Shown one piece after another: positions 33,623-41,609 of a stretch of 64,000 bases of DNA; positions within the stretch are counted from its first letter, which is position 1, and each line of letters opens with the position of its first letter. The notes beneath the pieces are model-generated. The model saw only the letters and a program-made list of their open reading frames with translations, made no database searches and was not told where the DNA came from. The position numbers were made by a program, and so were the translations under genes. The stretch comes from Mycobacterium ostraviense (GTDB lineage: Bacteria; Actinomycetota; Actinomycetes; Mycobacteriales; Mycobacteriaceae), in assembly GCF_002705925.1 (NCBI RefSeq), contig NZ_NKRE01000001.1, positions 3,646,704 through 3,710,703 of the forward strand, written 5' to 3'.

Positions 33623-34614
33623 CATTTCGGCTCGCCGATGCCGAGCCGTCACCCGACTCGTTCGCCGCGGTGATGGCCACCGGGATCCTGTCGATTGCGG
33701 CGGCTAAGCACCAATACGGCCGGTTCAGCGACACATTGGGTGTTCTCGCAACGGTGGGACTGCTGGTCCTCGTCGTCCTCGTTCTCCTCACGAAGGCGAT
33801 CGCATCATGGGATCTGAAGGAACCCGATGTGACGCTGCGACTGTTCACCTTCGTAGCCGCCTGCGCGGTTCTGGACAGCCGGTTGGCCTCCTACCGGGCG
33901 GTGCTGCAGATGCTCGGAGTGGTGGCGCTGTTGTCGTCGCTGGTGCTGATCGTCCCGTCGGTCCGCGACATGTCGGCCCACCCGTGGCGAGAGCTGCGCG
34001 ACCGTTCGCACGGCGCCTGGGAGCTGGCCAGCGTGGGCACGTCCGGTTTGGCGATCGTGGCCACACTGGTGGCGCGGCACACGCCTGAACGCTGGTGGCT
34101 TGGGTTGGCAGTGCCGGTGTGGGCGGTGGCGCTGTGCATCTACGCACTCATGACCTGGCTGATCGTGTGGCGCGCGGTCGCACAACGACACGAGCGCGGG
34201 GGTGCTGCGGGTTTCGAGCCCGACTCCTGGATCCTGATGGGCGGCTTGGCCATTGCGACGCTGGCCGGTGACGACATCCACATCCTCGCACCCGCCGGGC
34301 TGGGTCCGACGGTACGGATGGTCACCGTGGTGACCTGGGTGGCGGCCACGTTGTGGATACCGCCGCTGGTCTACTTCGGCCTGCAGCGGCTCAGCCGCCG
34401 ACCCGCCATGCTGCGCTTCGCCGGTGTGTGGTGGGCATTGGTGTTCCCGCTGGGCATGTACTCGGCGGCCACGGATGTCATGGGGGCCGAGCTCGGTCGG
34501 CGATCGCTGAGCACCGTATCGTTGGTGTTCTTCTGGGACGCCCTGGCGGCATGGCTGATCGTGGCCGTCGCGGGCGTGTTACGGGCGGTCGGCACCCGCG
34601 AAAGTTCCGATTAG
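33619..34614 (+). CDS. SLAC1/TehA-type (tellurite-resistance/dicarboxylate transporter) membrane protein
   Basis: 331 residues from GTG 33619, overlapping the cyp126 stop (GTGA). Opens with FAAVMATGILSIAA, the first-helix signature of the TDT/SLAC1 family, and carries the conserved late motif WWALVFPLGMYSAAT. About nine to ten hydrophobic helices are visible, matching the ten-helix fold. Family members export or conduct small anions such as malate, sulfite or nitrate. No ligand-specific residue could be assigned. It appears to be cotranscribed with purB-cyp126. Confidence 0.85.
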   Translation: MTFRLADAEPSPDSFAAVMATGILSIAAAKHQYGRFSDTLGVLATVGLLVLVVLVLLTKAIASWDLKEPDVTLRLFTFVAACAVLDSRLASYRAVLQMLGVVALLSSLVLIVPSVRDMSAHPWRELRDRSHGAWELASVGTSGLAIVATLVARHTPERWWLGLAVPVWAVALCIYALMTWLIVWRAVAQRHERGGAAGFEPDSWILMGGLAIATLAGDDIHILAPAGLGPTVRMVTVVTWVAATLWIPPLVYFGLQRLSRRPAMLRFAGVWWALVFPLGMYSAATDVMGAELGRRSLSTVSLVFFWDALAAWLIVAVAGVLRAVGTRESSD

Positions 34615-34620
34615 CTCGGC

Positions 34621-35049
34621 TCAGCGCGGCGGGTTCGGGCGAGCGACCGGGCGCAACCCCAGTCGCGGGATTCCGGTGAAGTCGTCCGGGTTGCACGTGT
34701 ATAACGCGACATCATGAGCGATCGCGCTGGCAGCGATCAAGGCATCATAGGCGCGTGCTGCCGGTTTTCGACCGGAGGCGCGAAGCGCTGCGGCAACCCC
34801 GCCGAAGGCTCGGGCGCACTCGGCATCGAAGGCCAGAACTTCGAAGTCGGCCTCAGCCTGCTGTAGATGTTGCTGGCGCGCCGCGCGTTCATCGTCGTTG
34901 CGGGCAACGTGCGTACCGACGGATAACTCCGCCAGGGTGATCGCACTGATTACCGATTCGTCGGGAAGGCTTGCCGGGTCCCCGATTTCGCCCAGCAGAA
35001 TCACGGTGGAAGTGTCCAGCATGCCGCGCGTCGGGGCGTCGTCCGTCAC
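34621..35049 (-). CDS. vapC: VapC-type PIN-domain toxin (second module)
   Basis: 142 residues from GTG 35049, overlapping the antitoxin stop (GTGA). PIN acidic residues D12 (GMLDTSTVILL), E41 (SAITLAELSVG), D102 (RAYDALIAASA) and D122 (CNPDDF) are all present. The order and spacing match VapC ribonucleases paired with Phd-type antitoxins. The module is convergent with the anion-channel-like gene (6 bp between stops). It is not at this locus in M. tuberculosis from memory, so it is probably an insertion between cyp126 and the Rv0779c-like gene. Confidence 0.9.
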   Translation of the reverse strand: MTDDAPTRGMLDTSTVILLGEIGDPASLPDESVISAITLAELSVGTHVARNDDERAARQQHLQQAEADFEVLAFDAECARAFGGVAAALRASGRKPAARAYDALIAASAIAHDVALYTCNPDDFTGIPRLGLRPVARPNPPR

Positions 35050-35282
35050 AGCGACGGATCGATCAGGGTGTCGACATCCCGGCGAAACGCGTCGGGGTTC
35101 ACCCTCGGGAGGTGCTTGCGCCGGCGAATGAGTTCGGCTGGGCCGAGGCTGGGTCGGGGGAGGGGGCGCAGTTCGGCCACGGGGATGCCGTCGCGGGTGA
35201 CGACGATGCGCTCACCGCGCTCCACGCGGCGAAGTACTTCACCCCCGCGGTTCCGCAAATCCCGCACCGTCACCGAGTCCAT
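35046..35282 (-). CDS. vapB: Phd/YefM-type antitoxin of the second VapBC module
   Basis: 78 residues from ATG 35282. MDSVTVRDLRNRGGEVLRRV, then GERIVVTRDGIPVAELRPL, is the Phd/YefM DNA-binding fold. The C-terminal region (AELIRRRKHL, DAFRRDVDTLIDPSL) is the toxin-neutralising tail. The longer frame to 35387 runs over the palindromic operator and into the neighbouring gene and is rejected. It overlaps the toxin gene by 4 bp. A perfect 16-bp palindrome lies 10 bp upstream of its ATG. Confidence 0.9.
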   Translation of the reverse strand: MDSVTVRDLRNRGGEVLRRVERGERIVVTRDGIPVAELRPLPRPSLGPAELIRRRKHLPRVNPDAFRRDVDTLIDPSL

Positions 35283-35292
35283 GGGCGGTAGT

Positions 35293-35308
35293 GTATCACC
35301 GGTGATAC
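35293..35308. promoter_or_regulatory. Perfect palindrome GTATCACCGGTGATAC, candidate VapB operator
   Basis: Sixteen bases, two perfect 8-bp arms with no spacer, 11 to 26 bp upstream of the antitoxin ATG on the minus strand. It overlaps the stop region of the upstream membrane-protein gene (stop at 35296), so a VapBC complex bound there would sit in the tail of that gene. The arms contain GTATCAC, a type of core common for Phd/VapB operators. Confidence 0.6.
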
Positions 35309-35931
35309 GTGCTGGCCGTTCGCAGCCTGATCCCGGCCGCTCGCAGCTCGAGTGCCGCCAGGCCACGGATGGTGGCGGGATCCTCACGGCGCCAACCGCC
35401 GACCGGATCCGCGCTGACAGCGGCCAGTTTGGCCGGCGAGCGGTTCGCCAGTGCCCGCAGCGCCAGCAGCTGCTGACCGGCCGCCGTGGCGGCCAACGCG
35501 GTCACCGCCAGCTTGCGGCGGAAGAACCGCAGCCGCAGGAACAGCCACGGCATGGCCACGGCCAGGATCGGCGTCGCGGCGACCGCCAGTGCCAGCAACA
35601 CGGCCAGCCAGCTCGCGGTGGTGTCCAGGCTGTGGCCGGCGCCGGCGATGTCGAGCGCGGCCTCGCTGGCGGCCGTGATCGGCGTGCTGATCGCATCCCC
35701 CACCAACGGGATGTGCTGAGCTCCATGACCCGCCGACGCCAAGTTGCCGGCAATGCCCTGGGAGCCGTTCTCGATTTGGCGGCCCGCCTCGGCGATGGTC
35801 GAGATGGCGCTGTGGACGGCCAGACCGACCAGCACCCAGACCGTCGTCCACGCGGCGACGGTGATATCGCTGAACAACTGGATGGCCAGCCGGACGGGTC
35901 GGGTCGAGTAGGGCAAAAACCGTGATCGCAT
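35296..35931 (-). CDS. Mycobacterial membrane protein of unknown function (Rv0779c-like)
   Basis: 211 residues. TM helix at about 20-45 (VAAWTTVWVLVGLAVHSAI), a Gly/Ala-rich extracytoplasmic loop with GAQHIPLVGDAISTPI, and a second hydrophobic hairpin at about 105-130 (SWLAVLLALAVAATPILAVA). A cytoplasmic tail with ALRALANRSP and a basic end follows. The family is restricted to mycobacteria and has no known function. It diverges from purC with a 52-bp gap. The second VapBC module starts right at its 3' end. Confidence 0.85.
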   Translation of the reverse strand: MRSRFLPYSTRPVRLAIQLFSDITVAAWTTVWVLVGLAVHSAISTIAEAGRQIENGSQGIAGNLASAGHGAQHIPLVGDAISTPITAASEAALDIAGAGHSLDTTASWLAVLLALAVAATPILAVAMPWLFLRLRFFRRKLAVTALAATAAGQQLLALRALANRSPAKLAAVSADPVGGWRREDPATIRGLAALELRAAGIRLRTASTYHR

Positions 35932-35983
35932 AGCACAGATACCAGCACAGTGTGCGGCCCGACCCCACCGATAGGCTGGCCCG

Positions 35984-36880
35984 ATGTTGCGTCCTGCATT
36001 GTCCGACTACCAGCATCTGGCCAGCGGCAAGGTCAGGGAGATCTACCGCGTCGACGACGGCCACCTGCTGCTGGTTGCCACCGACCGGATCTCGGCATAC
36101 GACTACGTCCTGGACAGCACCATCCCGGACAAGGGCCGCATCCTGACGGCGATGAGCGTGTTCTTCTTCGGCCTGGTCGATACCCCCAACCATCTGGCCG
36201 GGCCACCCGATGATCGGCGCATTCCCGATGAGGTGTTGGGCCGAGCGCTGGTGGTGCGCCGACTGGAGATGCTTCCGGTGGAATGCGTGGCCCGCGGCTA
36301 TCTGACCGGTTCCGGTCTGCTCGACTACCAGACAACCGGAAAGGTCTGCGGGATCGCCCTGCCGCCGGGTTTGGTCGAGGCGAGCAAGTTCGCTGCGCCG
36401 CTGTTCACCCCGGCGACCAAAGCCGCGCTGGGCGACCACGATGAGAACATCTCGTTTGCCCGGGTGATCGAGATGGTCGGTGGGGTGCGCGCCAACCAGC
36501 TGCGCGACCGTACGCTGCAGATCTACGTTCAGGCCGCCGACCACGCCCTGAGGAAGGGGATCATCATCGCCGACACCAAGTTCGAGTTCGGCATCGACCG
36601 CGACGGAAACCTGCTGCTGGCCGACGAGATATTCACCCCCGACTCGTCGCGGTATTGGCCGGCCGACGAACACCGGCCCGGCGTAGCGCAGACCAGCTTC
36701 GACAAGCAGTTCGTCCGCAACTGGCTGACCAGCCCGGAGTCCGGCTGGGACCGCGGCGGCGACCAGCCGCCGCCGCCGCTGCCCACCGCCATCATCGAGG
36801 CCACGCGGGAACGTTACATCGAAGCCTACGAACGCATTTCGGGTCTGCGGTTCGGCGACTGGATCGGGCCGGGCGCATGA
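35984..36880 (+). CDS. purC: PurC, SAICAR synthetase
   Basis: 298 residues from ATG 35984. SGKVREIYRVDDGHLLLVAT and DRISAYDYVLDSTIPDKG are the family start. RRLEMLPVECVARGYLTGSG is the signature, and IADTKFEFGID and DEIFTPDSSRYWP complete the active site. It couples CAIR to aspartate with ATP in purine synthesis. Its stop overlaps the ptrB start by 4 bp. Confidence 0.97.
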   Translation: MLRPALSDYQHLASGKVREIYRVDDGHLLLVATDRISAYDYVLDSTIPDKGRILTAMSVFFFGLVDTPNHLAGPPDDRRIPDEVLGRALVVRRLEMLPVECVARGYLTGSGLLDYQTTGKVCGIALPPGLVEASKFAAPLFTPATKAALGDHDENISFARVIEMVGGVRANQLRDRTLQIYVQAADHALRKGIIIADTKFEFGIDRDGNLLLADEIFTPDSSRYWPADEHRPGVAQTSFDKQFVRNWLTSPESGWDRGGDQPPPPLPTAIIEATRERYIEAYERISGLRFGDWIGPGA

Positions 36881-38988
36881 CGGACCACGCCGCACCGCCG
36901 GTGGCCAAGCGGGTGGAGGCTCGGCGGGAGCACCACGGTGACATCTTTGTCGATCCCTATGAATGGCTGCGGGACAAGGACGATCCCGAAGTGATCGGCT
37001 ACCTGGAGGCTGAGAACGCCTATACCGACCAAGCGACCGCTCATCTGGAACCATTGCGGCAGAAGATCTTCGACGAGATCAAGGCGCGCACCAAGGAAAC
37101 CGACTTGTCGGTGCCGACCCGGCGCGGCAACTGGTGGTACTACGCCCGTACCTTCGAGGGCAAGCAATACGGCGTCCACTGTCGTTGTCCGGTTGCCGAT
37201 CCCGACGACTGGGACCCGCCACGATTCGACGAGAACACCGAGATACCCGGTGAGCAGGTGCTGCTCGACGAGAACCAGGAGGCGGACGGGCACGACTTCT
37301 TCGCGCTGGGCGCGTTGAGCGTCAGCCTGGACGACAACATACTTGTCTACTCCGTCGACGTTGTCGGCGACGAGCGATACACGTTGCGGTTCAAGGATTT
37401 ACGCACCGAGGAAAGATATCCCGACGAGATCGCCGGCATCGGCCCCGGAGCGACCTGGGCTGCTGACCACCGCACCGTCTACTACACCACGGTGGACGAC
37501 GCGTGGCGCCCGGACACGGTATGGCGCTACCGGCTCGGGCCGGGAGCCGCGTCCGAGCAGGTCTATCACGAGTCCGACGAACGGTTTTGGCTCGCGGTGG
37601 GGCGCACCCGCAGCAACGCCTATATCGTTATCGCGGCGGGCTCGTCGGTCACCTCCGAGATCCGCTACGCGGACTCGGCCGACCCGGCCGCCCAGTTCGC
37701 CATCGTGCTGCCGCGCCGCGACGGCGTCGAGTACTCCGTTGAGCATGCGATCATCGGCGGACAAGACCGCTTTCTCATCCTGCACAACGACGGCGCGGTG
37801 AACTTCACCCTGGTGGAAGCCCCGGTCGAGGATCCGGCGCGGCAACGCACGCTGATCGCGCACCGCGAGGACGTCCGGCTCGACGGTGTGGATGCCTTCG
37901 CTGGCCACGTGGTGGTCAGCTACCGGCGCGAAGCGTTGCCCCGGATCCAGTTGTGGCCGTTCGGCCCCAAGGGGGAGTACGGCGAACCGGAGGAGATCGC
38001 CTTCGACTCCGAGCTGATGGCGGCCGGGCTGGGTCCCAATCCCAACTGGGATTCGCCCAAGCTGCGCGTCGGCGCGGGATCTTTCATCACTCCGGTGCGG
38101 ATCTACGACATCGATCTGGTCACCGGCGAGCGCACCTTGCTCAAAGAGCAGCCGGTACTGGGCGGCTACCGTCGCGAGGACTACGTGGAACGCCGTGATT
38201 GGGCTCACGGGGACGACGGCACCCGCATCCCGATTTCGGTCGTGCACCGGACCGACATCGAATTCCCCGCGCCCGCAGTCATCTACGGCTACGGCGCGTA
38301 CGAGATGTGCGAAGACCCCCGGTTTTCCATTGCCCGGCTGTCACTGCTGGACCGGGGAATGGTGTTCGTCATCGCGCATGTTCGCGGCGGCGGTGAGATG
38401 GGCCGCTTGTGGTACGAGCACGGCAAGATCCTGCACAAGAAGAACACCTTTACCGACTTCGTCGCGGCGGCAAAGCATCTGGTGGATTCGGGGCTGACCC
38501 GCCCGGAGCGGTTGGTGGCCCTGGGCGGCAGTGCGGGCGGTTTGTTGGTGGGCGCGGTGGCCAATATGGCGCCGGAGCTCTTCGCCGGAATCCTGGCGCA
38601 GGTACCCTTCGTCGATCCGCTGACCACCATCCTCGATCCCTCGTTGCCACTGACCGTCACCGAGTGGGACGAGTGGGGAAACCCGCTCAACGACAGCGAT
38701 GTCTATGCATACATGAAGTCGTACTCGCCGTATGAAAACGTGGCAGCCAAACGGTACCCGGCCATCCTGGCGATGACGTCGCTCAACGACACCCGGGTCT
38801 ACTACGTGGAGCCGGCCAAATGGGTTGCAGCGCTTCGGCACGCCAACACCGACGGCAAGCCGGTCCTGTTGAAGACGCAGATGAACGCCGGGCACGCCGG
38901 GATAAGCGGACGATACGAACGCTGGAAGGAGACTGCTTTCCAGTACGCCTGGCTGCTGGCTGCCGCCGGATGCGACACGGAAGACTGA
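36877..38988 (+). CDS. ptrB: PtrB, oligopeptidase B (prolyl-oligopeptidase family), intact
   Basis: 703 residues in one frame from ATG 36877. N-terminal helix and PYEWLRDKDDPEVIGYLEAE start, a beta-propeller gate domain (about 75-400), then the hydrolase domain with IYGYGAYEMC, HVRGGGEMGRLWYEHG, nucleophile GGSAGGLLVG, Asp in TSLNDTRV and His in NAGHAGISGRY. The two acidic/Glu residues that give Arg/Lys specificity lie in the propeller region. In M. tuberculosis H37Rv, as I remember, this gene is split into ptrBa and ptrBb. Here there is no break. It is cotranscribed with purC. Confidence 0.95.
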   Translation: MTDHAAPPVAKRVEARREHHGDIFVDPYEWLRDKDDPEVIGYLEAENAYTDQATAHLEPLRQKIFDEIKARTKETDLSVPTRRGNWWYYARTFEGKQYGVHCRCPVADPDDWDPPRFDENTEIPGEQVLLDENQEADGHDFFALGALSVSLDDNILVYSVDVVGDERYTLRFKDLRTEERYPDEIAGIGPGATWAADHRTVYYTTVDDAWRPDTVWRYRLGPGAASEQVYHESDERFWLAVGRTRSNAYIVIAAGSSVTSEIRYADSADPAAQFAIVLPRRDGVEYSVEHAIIGGQDRFLILHNDGAVNFTLVEAPVEDPARQRTLIAHREDVRLDGVDAFAGHVVVSYRREALPRIQLWPFGPKGEYGEPEEIAFDSELMAAGLGPNPNWDSPKLRVGAGSFITPVRIYDIDLVTGERTLLKEQPVLGGYRREDYVERRDWAHGDDGTRIPISVVHRTDIEFPAPAVIYGYGAYEMCEDPRFSIARLSLLDRGMVFVIAHVRGGGEMGRLWYEHGKILHKKNTFTDFVAAAKHLVDSGLTRPERLVALGGSAGGLLVGAVANMAPELFAGILAQVPFVDPLTTILDPSLPLTVTEWDEWGNPLNDSDVYAYMKSYSPYENVAAKRYPAILAMTSLNDTRVYYVEPAKWVAALRHANTDGKPVLLKTQMNAGHAGISGRYERWKETAFQYAWLLAAAGCDTED

Positions 38989-39002
38989 CACGAGCCGCGA
39001 GC

Positions 39003-39048
39003 GTGACGCCGCAGTCACATTCGGACCCGAACGTGACTGCAGCGTCAC
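39003..39048. terminator. Long GC-rich hairpin between convergent ptrB and emrB
   Basis: Arms GTGACGCCGCAGTCAC and GTGACTGCAGCGTCAC pair over 16 positions with one mismatch, around a 14-base loop that itself contains TTCGG/CCGAA. No T-run follows, as is usual for mycobacterial intrinsic terminators. It lies in the 85-bp gap between two convergent genes and could act in both directions. Confidence 0.6.
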
Positions 39049-39073
39049 GTTGCGAACCCTGAGCGATTTGCGT

Positions 39074-40690
39074 TCAAATGCTCGCGGTGCCCGCCGGTGT
39101 CTTGGGCAGGAACGCCGCAGGGATCAGTGTCGACACCATCAGCACGACCGCGATCACGAATACCACCGTGTAGGCGTGCGAAAGGTCGTGCAATACCCGG
39201 CTTGCGAAGTCGGGGGCAAGGGCCTGCTGCGGTATCACCGACGGGTCAACCGCGACGCCATGTCTGACCGCCTGCTGCTGCAGGGCAGCGATTTTGTTTG
39301 CCACACTGATGTTTTCGCTGCGATTGAACTGGTTGGTGAGAATCATCGACATCAGCGCGGTTCCTATCGAGCCGCCGACCTGCTGGGTGACGCTGATCAC
39401 CGCCGACCCCCGGGCAATCTCCCGCGGAGCCAGTGTCTGGATCGCGGCGCCCGAGAGCGGCATCATCGTGCAACCGGTCCCCATGCCCAACACCAACAGG
39501 CCGACCAGCAGCGTCGGCAGGTAGTCCGCCTGCCTGGACGCGCCGAAAACGAAGATGCCCAGTCCGGCGGCGATCAGCGTGAGGCCCACGAGCACGCTTT
39601 TGCCCGGTCCCCGCCTGTCCATGAAGGCGCCGGCGAACGGCATGGTCAGCATGGCTCCGAGGCCGTTGGGAATCAGGTGCACCCCCGACTGCATCGGTGT
39701 TTGATGCAGAACCTGCTGGAGATAGCTCGGCAGCAGCAGCGCCGCACCGAAATAGGCTACGGCGAATGTCACGAAGGTCAGATTTGCTCGGGCGAACACC
39801 CGATTCGTGAACAACCGCAGATCCAACAGCGGGTGATCCGCGCGGTGCCAGGCATGCCACCCGAACAGGCCAACTAGCATCAGCCCGACGATCACCGGCA
39901 CTGCCACGTAGCGGTCGGTCACGCTGCCGCGTCCCGGGATGGAGGAAATCCCGAACAGGAACGTGGCCAGGCCGGGCGACAGCAGCAGCACCCCGACGAG
40001 GTCGAAGCTCTCCGCCGGTGCGGGCTGGTCTTTGGGGAAGACGAGTGCCGCGAGGGTGAACGCGATCAGCCCAATCGGCAGGTTGACCAGGAAGATCCAC
40101 GGCCAGCTGAAGGCACCGATCAGCCAGCCGCCCAGGATCGGCCCACAGATCGGGCCGAGCAGCATCGGGATGCCCAGCACCGCCATCATGCGTCCCAGCC
40201 GCTTGGGGCCGGCCACGCGGGTCAGGATGGTGAACCCCAACGGCATCAACATGCCACCGCCGATACCCTGAATCACCCGGAAAGCGATGAGCGCCAGAAT
40301 GTTTGGCGCCAACGCACACAGCAGTGAGCCGAGCGTGAACGCCAGGATGGAACCCATCCAGAGTCGCTTGGTGCCGAACCGGTCGGCCGCCCAGCCCGTT
40401 ACCGGGATCACAGTCGCCAGCGCCAGCGTGTAGCCGGTCATGGTCCAGCCGACCACGGCCTGGGTGGAGTCGAACTCGGTGATGAAGGTGCGTTGCGCGA
40501 CACTGACGATGGTGGCGTCGAGGATCGACATCACCGAGGCCAGCATGCAAACCCCGGCGATCCGGAAAAGCCGCGCATCGAGCCGGTCGGGGTAGACGTG
40601 TTCGCCGGGGCTGTGCTGCCCCGTGGCAGTTGTGGGCAGCCCAGCGTCGGCCGGTGCGGAACGCGCCTTGTCCATGGCGCTGCTGAGCAT
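39074..40690 (-). CDS. emrB: EmrB/QacA-type MFS drug exporter (14 TM)
   Basis: 538 residues from ATG 40690 (ATG 40675 is an alternative). The long frame to 40915 crosses the divergent promoter region. About 14 hydrophobic helices are visible. Family motifs: SILDATIVSVAQRT (motif D1), WAADRFGTKRLWM (motif A), RVIQGIGGGMLMPLG (motif B), GPICGPILGGWLIG (motif C). Proton-driven multidrug efflux at the inner membrane is the family role. It corresponds to Rv0783c and diverges from the next gene across a 158-bp gap with no recognised regulator. Confidence 0.92.
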   Translation of the reverse strand: MLSSAMDKARSAPADAGLPTTATGQHSPGEHVYPDRLDARLFRIAGVCMLASVMSILDATIVSVAQRTFITEFDSTQAVVGWTMTGYTLALATVIPVTGWAADRFGTKRLWMGSILAFTLGSLLCALAPNILALIAFRVIQGIGGGMLMPLGFTILTRVAGPKRLGRMMAVLGIPMLLGPICGPILGGWLIGAFSWPWIFLVNLPIGLIAFTLAALVFPKDQPAPAESFDLVGVLLLSPGLATFLFGISSIPGRGSVTDRYVAVPVIVGLMLVGLFGWHAWHRADHPLLDLRLFTNRVFARANLTFVTFAVAYFGAALLLPSYLQQVLHQTPMQSGVHLIPNGLGAMLTMPFAGAFMDRRGPGKSVLVGLTLIAAGLGIFVFGASRQADYLPTLLVGLLVLGMGTGCTMMPLSGAAIQTLAPREIARGSAVISVTQQVGGSIGTALMSMILTNQFNRSENISVANKIAALQQQAVRHGVAVDPSVIPQQALAPDFASRVLHDLSHAYTVVFVIAVVLMVSTLIPAAFLPKTPAGTASI

Positions 40691-40848
40691 ATCGACACGT
40701 GTCACCGCTACCGCTGCCGGGACCGGCTCGGCCCCCGGCGGCCGGCCGCGCGGCGAGCCGGATATCCGCATGTCAGAGGCACTGGATAGCCGCCTGCTGG
40801 CTGCGTGTACTTCACCGTCCGGAAACCTGGCATCGGCAAACTGAACGT

Positions 40849-41553
40849 GTGTCTGGAAAACTGATCGTCTCGGTCTCGGGAATAGGTGAGCGTACCCTGG
40901 CCGGCGTCGAGGCATTCTGCGCGGAGATGGATGCCCGATCGGTGCCGGTGTCGCTGCTGGTTGCTCCGCGCCTCAAGGGTGACTACCGCCTCGACCGGGA
41001 TCCCCGCACCGTCGAGTGGCTGGCCGTCCGGCGCGCCGGTGGCGACGCCCTGGTACTGCACGGCTACGACGAAGCGGCCACCAAGAAACGGCGCGGCGAA
41101 TTTGCGACGCTGCTTGCCCACGAAGCCAACCTGCGGGTGATGGCCGCCGACCGGGTGCTCGAACACCTGGGGCTGCGTACCCGGCTGTTTGCGGCGCCGG
41201 GCTGGGTGGTGTCCCCGGGTGTCGTCAAGGCATTGCCGGGAAACGGTTTTCGGCTGGTTGCGGATTATCACGGGATCACCGATCTGGTCCGCAAGACCGC
41301 CGTGCGTGCCCGAATACTGGGCATCGGTGAGAGCTTCCTGACCGAGCCGTGGTGGTGCCGGATGGTGGTGCTGTCGGCCGAACGAATCGCGCGACGCGGC
41401 GGCGTGGTGCGTGTCGCCGTTTCGGCCCGGCAATTGTCCAAGTCCGGTCCGCGCCAGGCCATGTTGGATGCCATCGACCTGTCGATGATGCACGGCTGCA
41501 CACCGACGGTGTATCAATGGCGGGCCAATAGGGCTGTGCTCGACGCCGCCTAG
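40849..41553 (+). CDS. DUF2334-like polysaccharide-deacetylase-fold protein (Rv0784-like)
   Basis: 234 residues from GTG 40849; upstream sequence in the longer frame is the emrB promoter region. Motifs include RSVPVSLLVAPRLKGDYRLD, ALVLHGYDEA, HEANLRVMAADRVLEHLGL and LFAAPGWVVSPGVVKALPGN, the order of a carbohydrate-esterase-4-like barrel, with conserved H-G-Y/F-x-E/D and A-P-x-W. No signal peptide. The enzymatic role is unproven for the family in mycobacteria. 56 bp before the FAD oxidoreductase gene. Confidence 0.85.
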   Translation: MSGKLIVSVSGIGERTLAGVEAFCAEMDARSVPVSLLVAPRLKGDYRLDRDPRTVEWLAVRRAGGDALVLHGYDEAATKKRRGEFATLLAHEANLRVMAADRVLEHLGLRTRLFAAPGWVVSPGVVKALPGNGFRLVADYHGITDLVRKTAVRARILGIGESFLTEPWWCRMVVLSAERIARRGGVVRVAVSARQLSKSGPRQAMLDAIDLSMMHGCTPTVYQWRANRAVLDAA

Positions 41554-41609
41554 CTCACGCGCGGCCGCAGGGTCAGCCGCCAGGAGCGGTGGCACTACCC
41601 TGTACCGAC

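Noticed and set aside
35384..37054. 556-codon minus-strand ORF over purC and ptrB
   Set aside because: It spans two well-supported plus-strand genes and has no recognisable domain.
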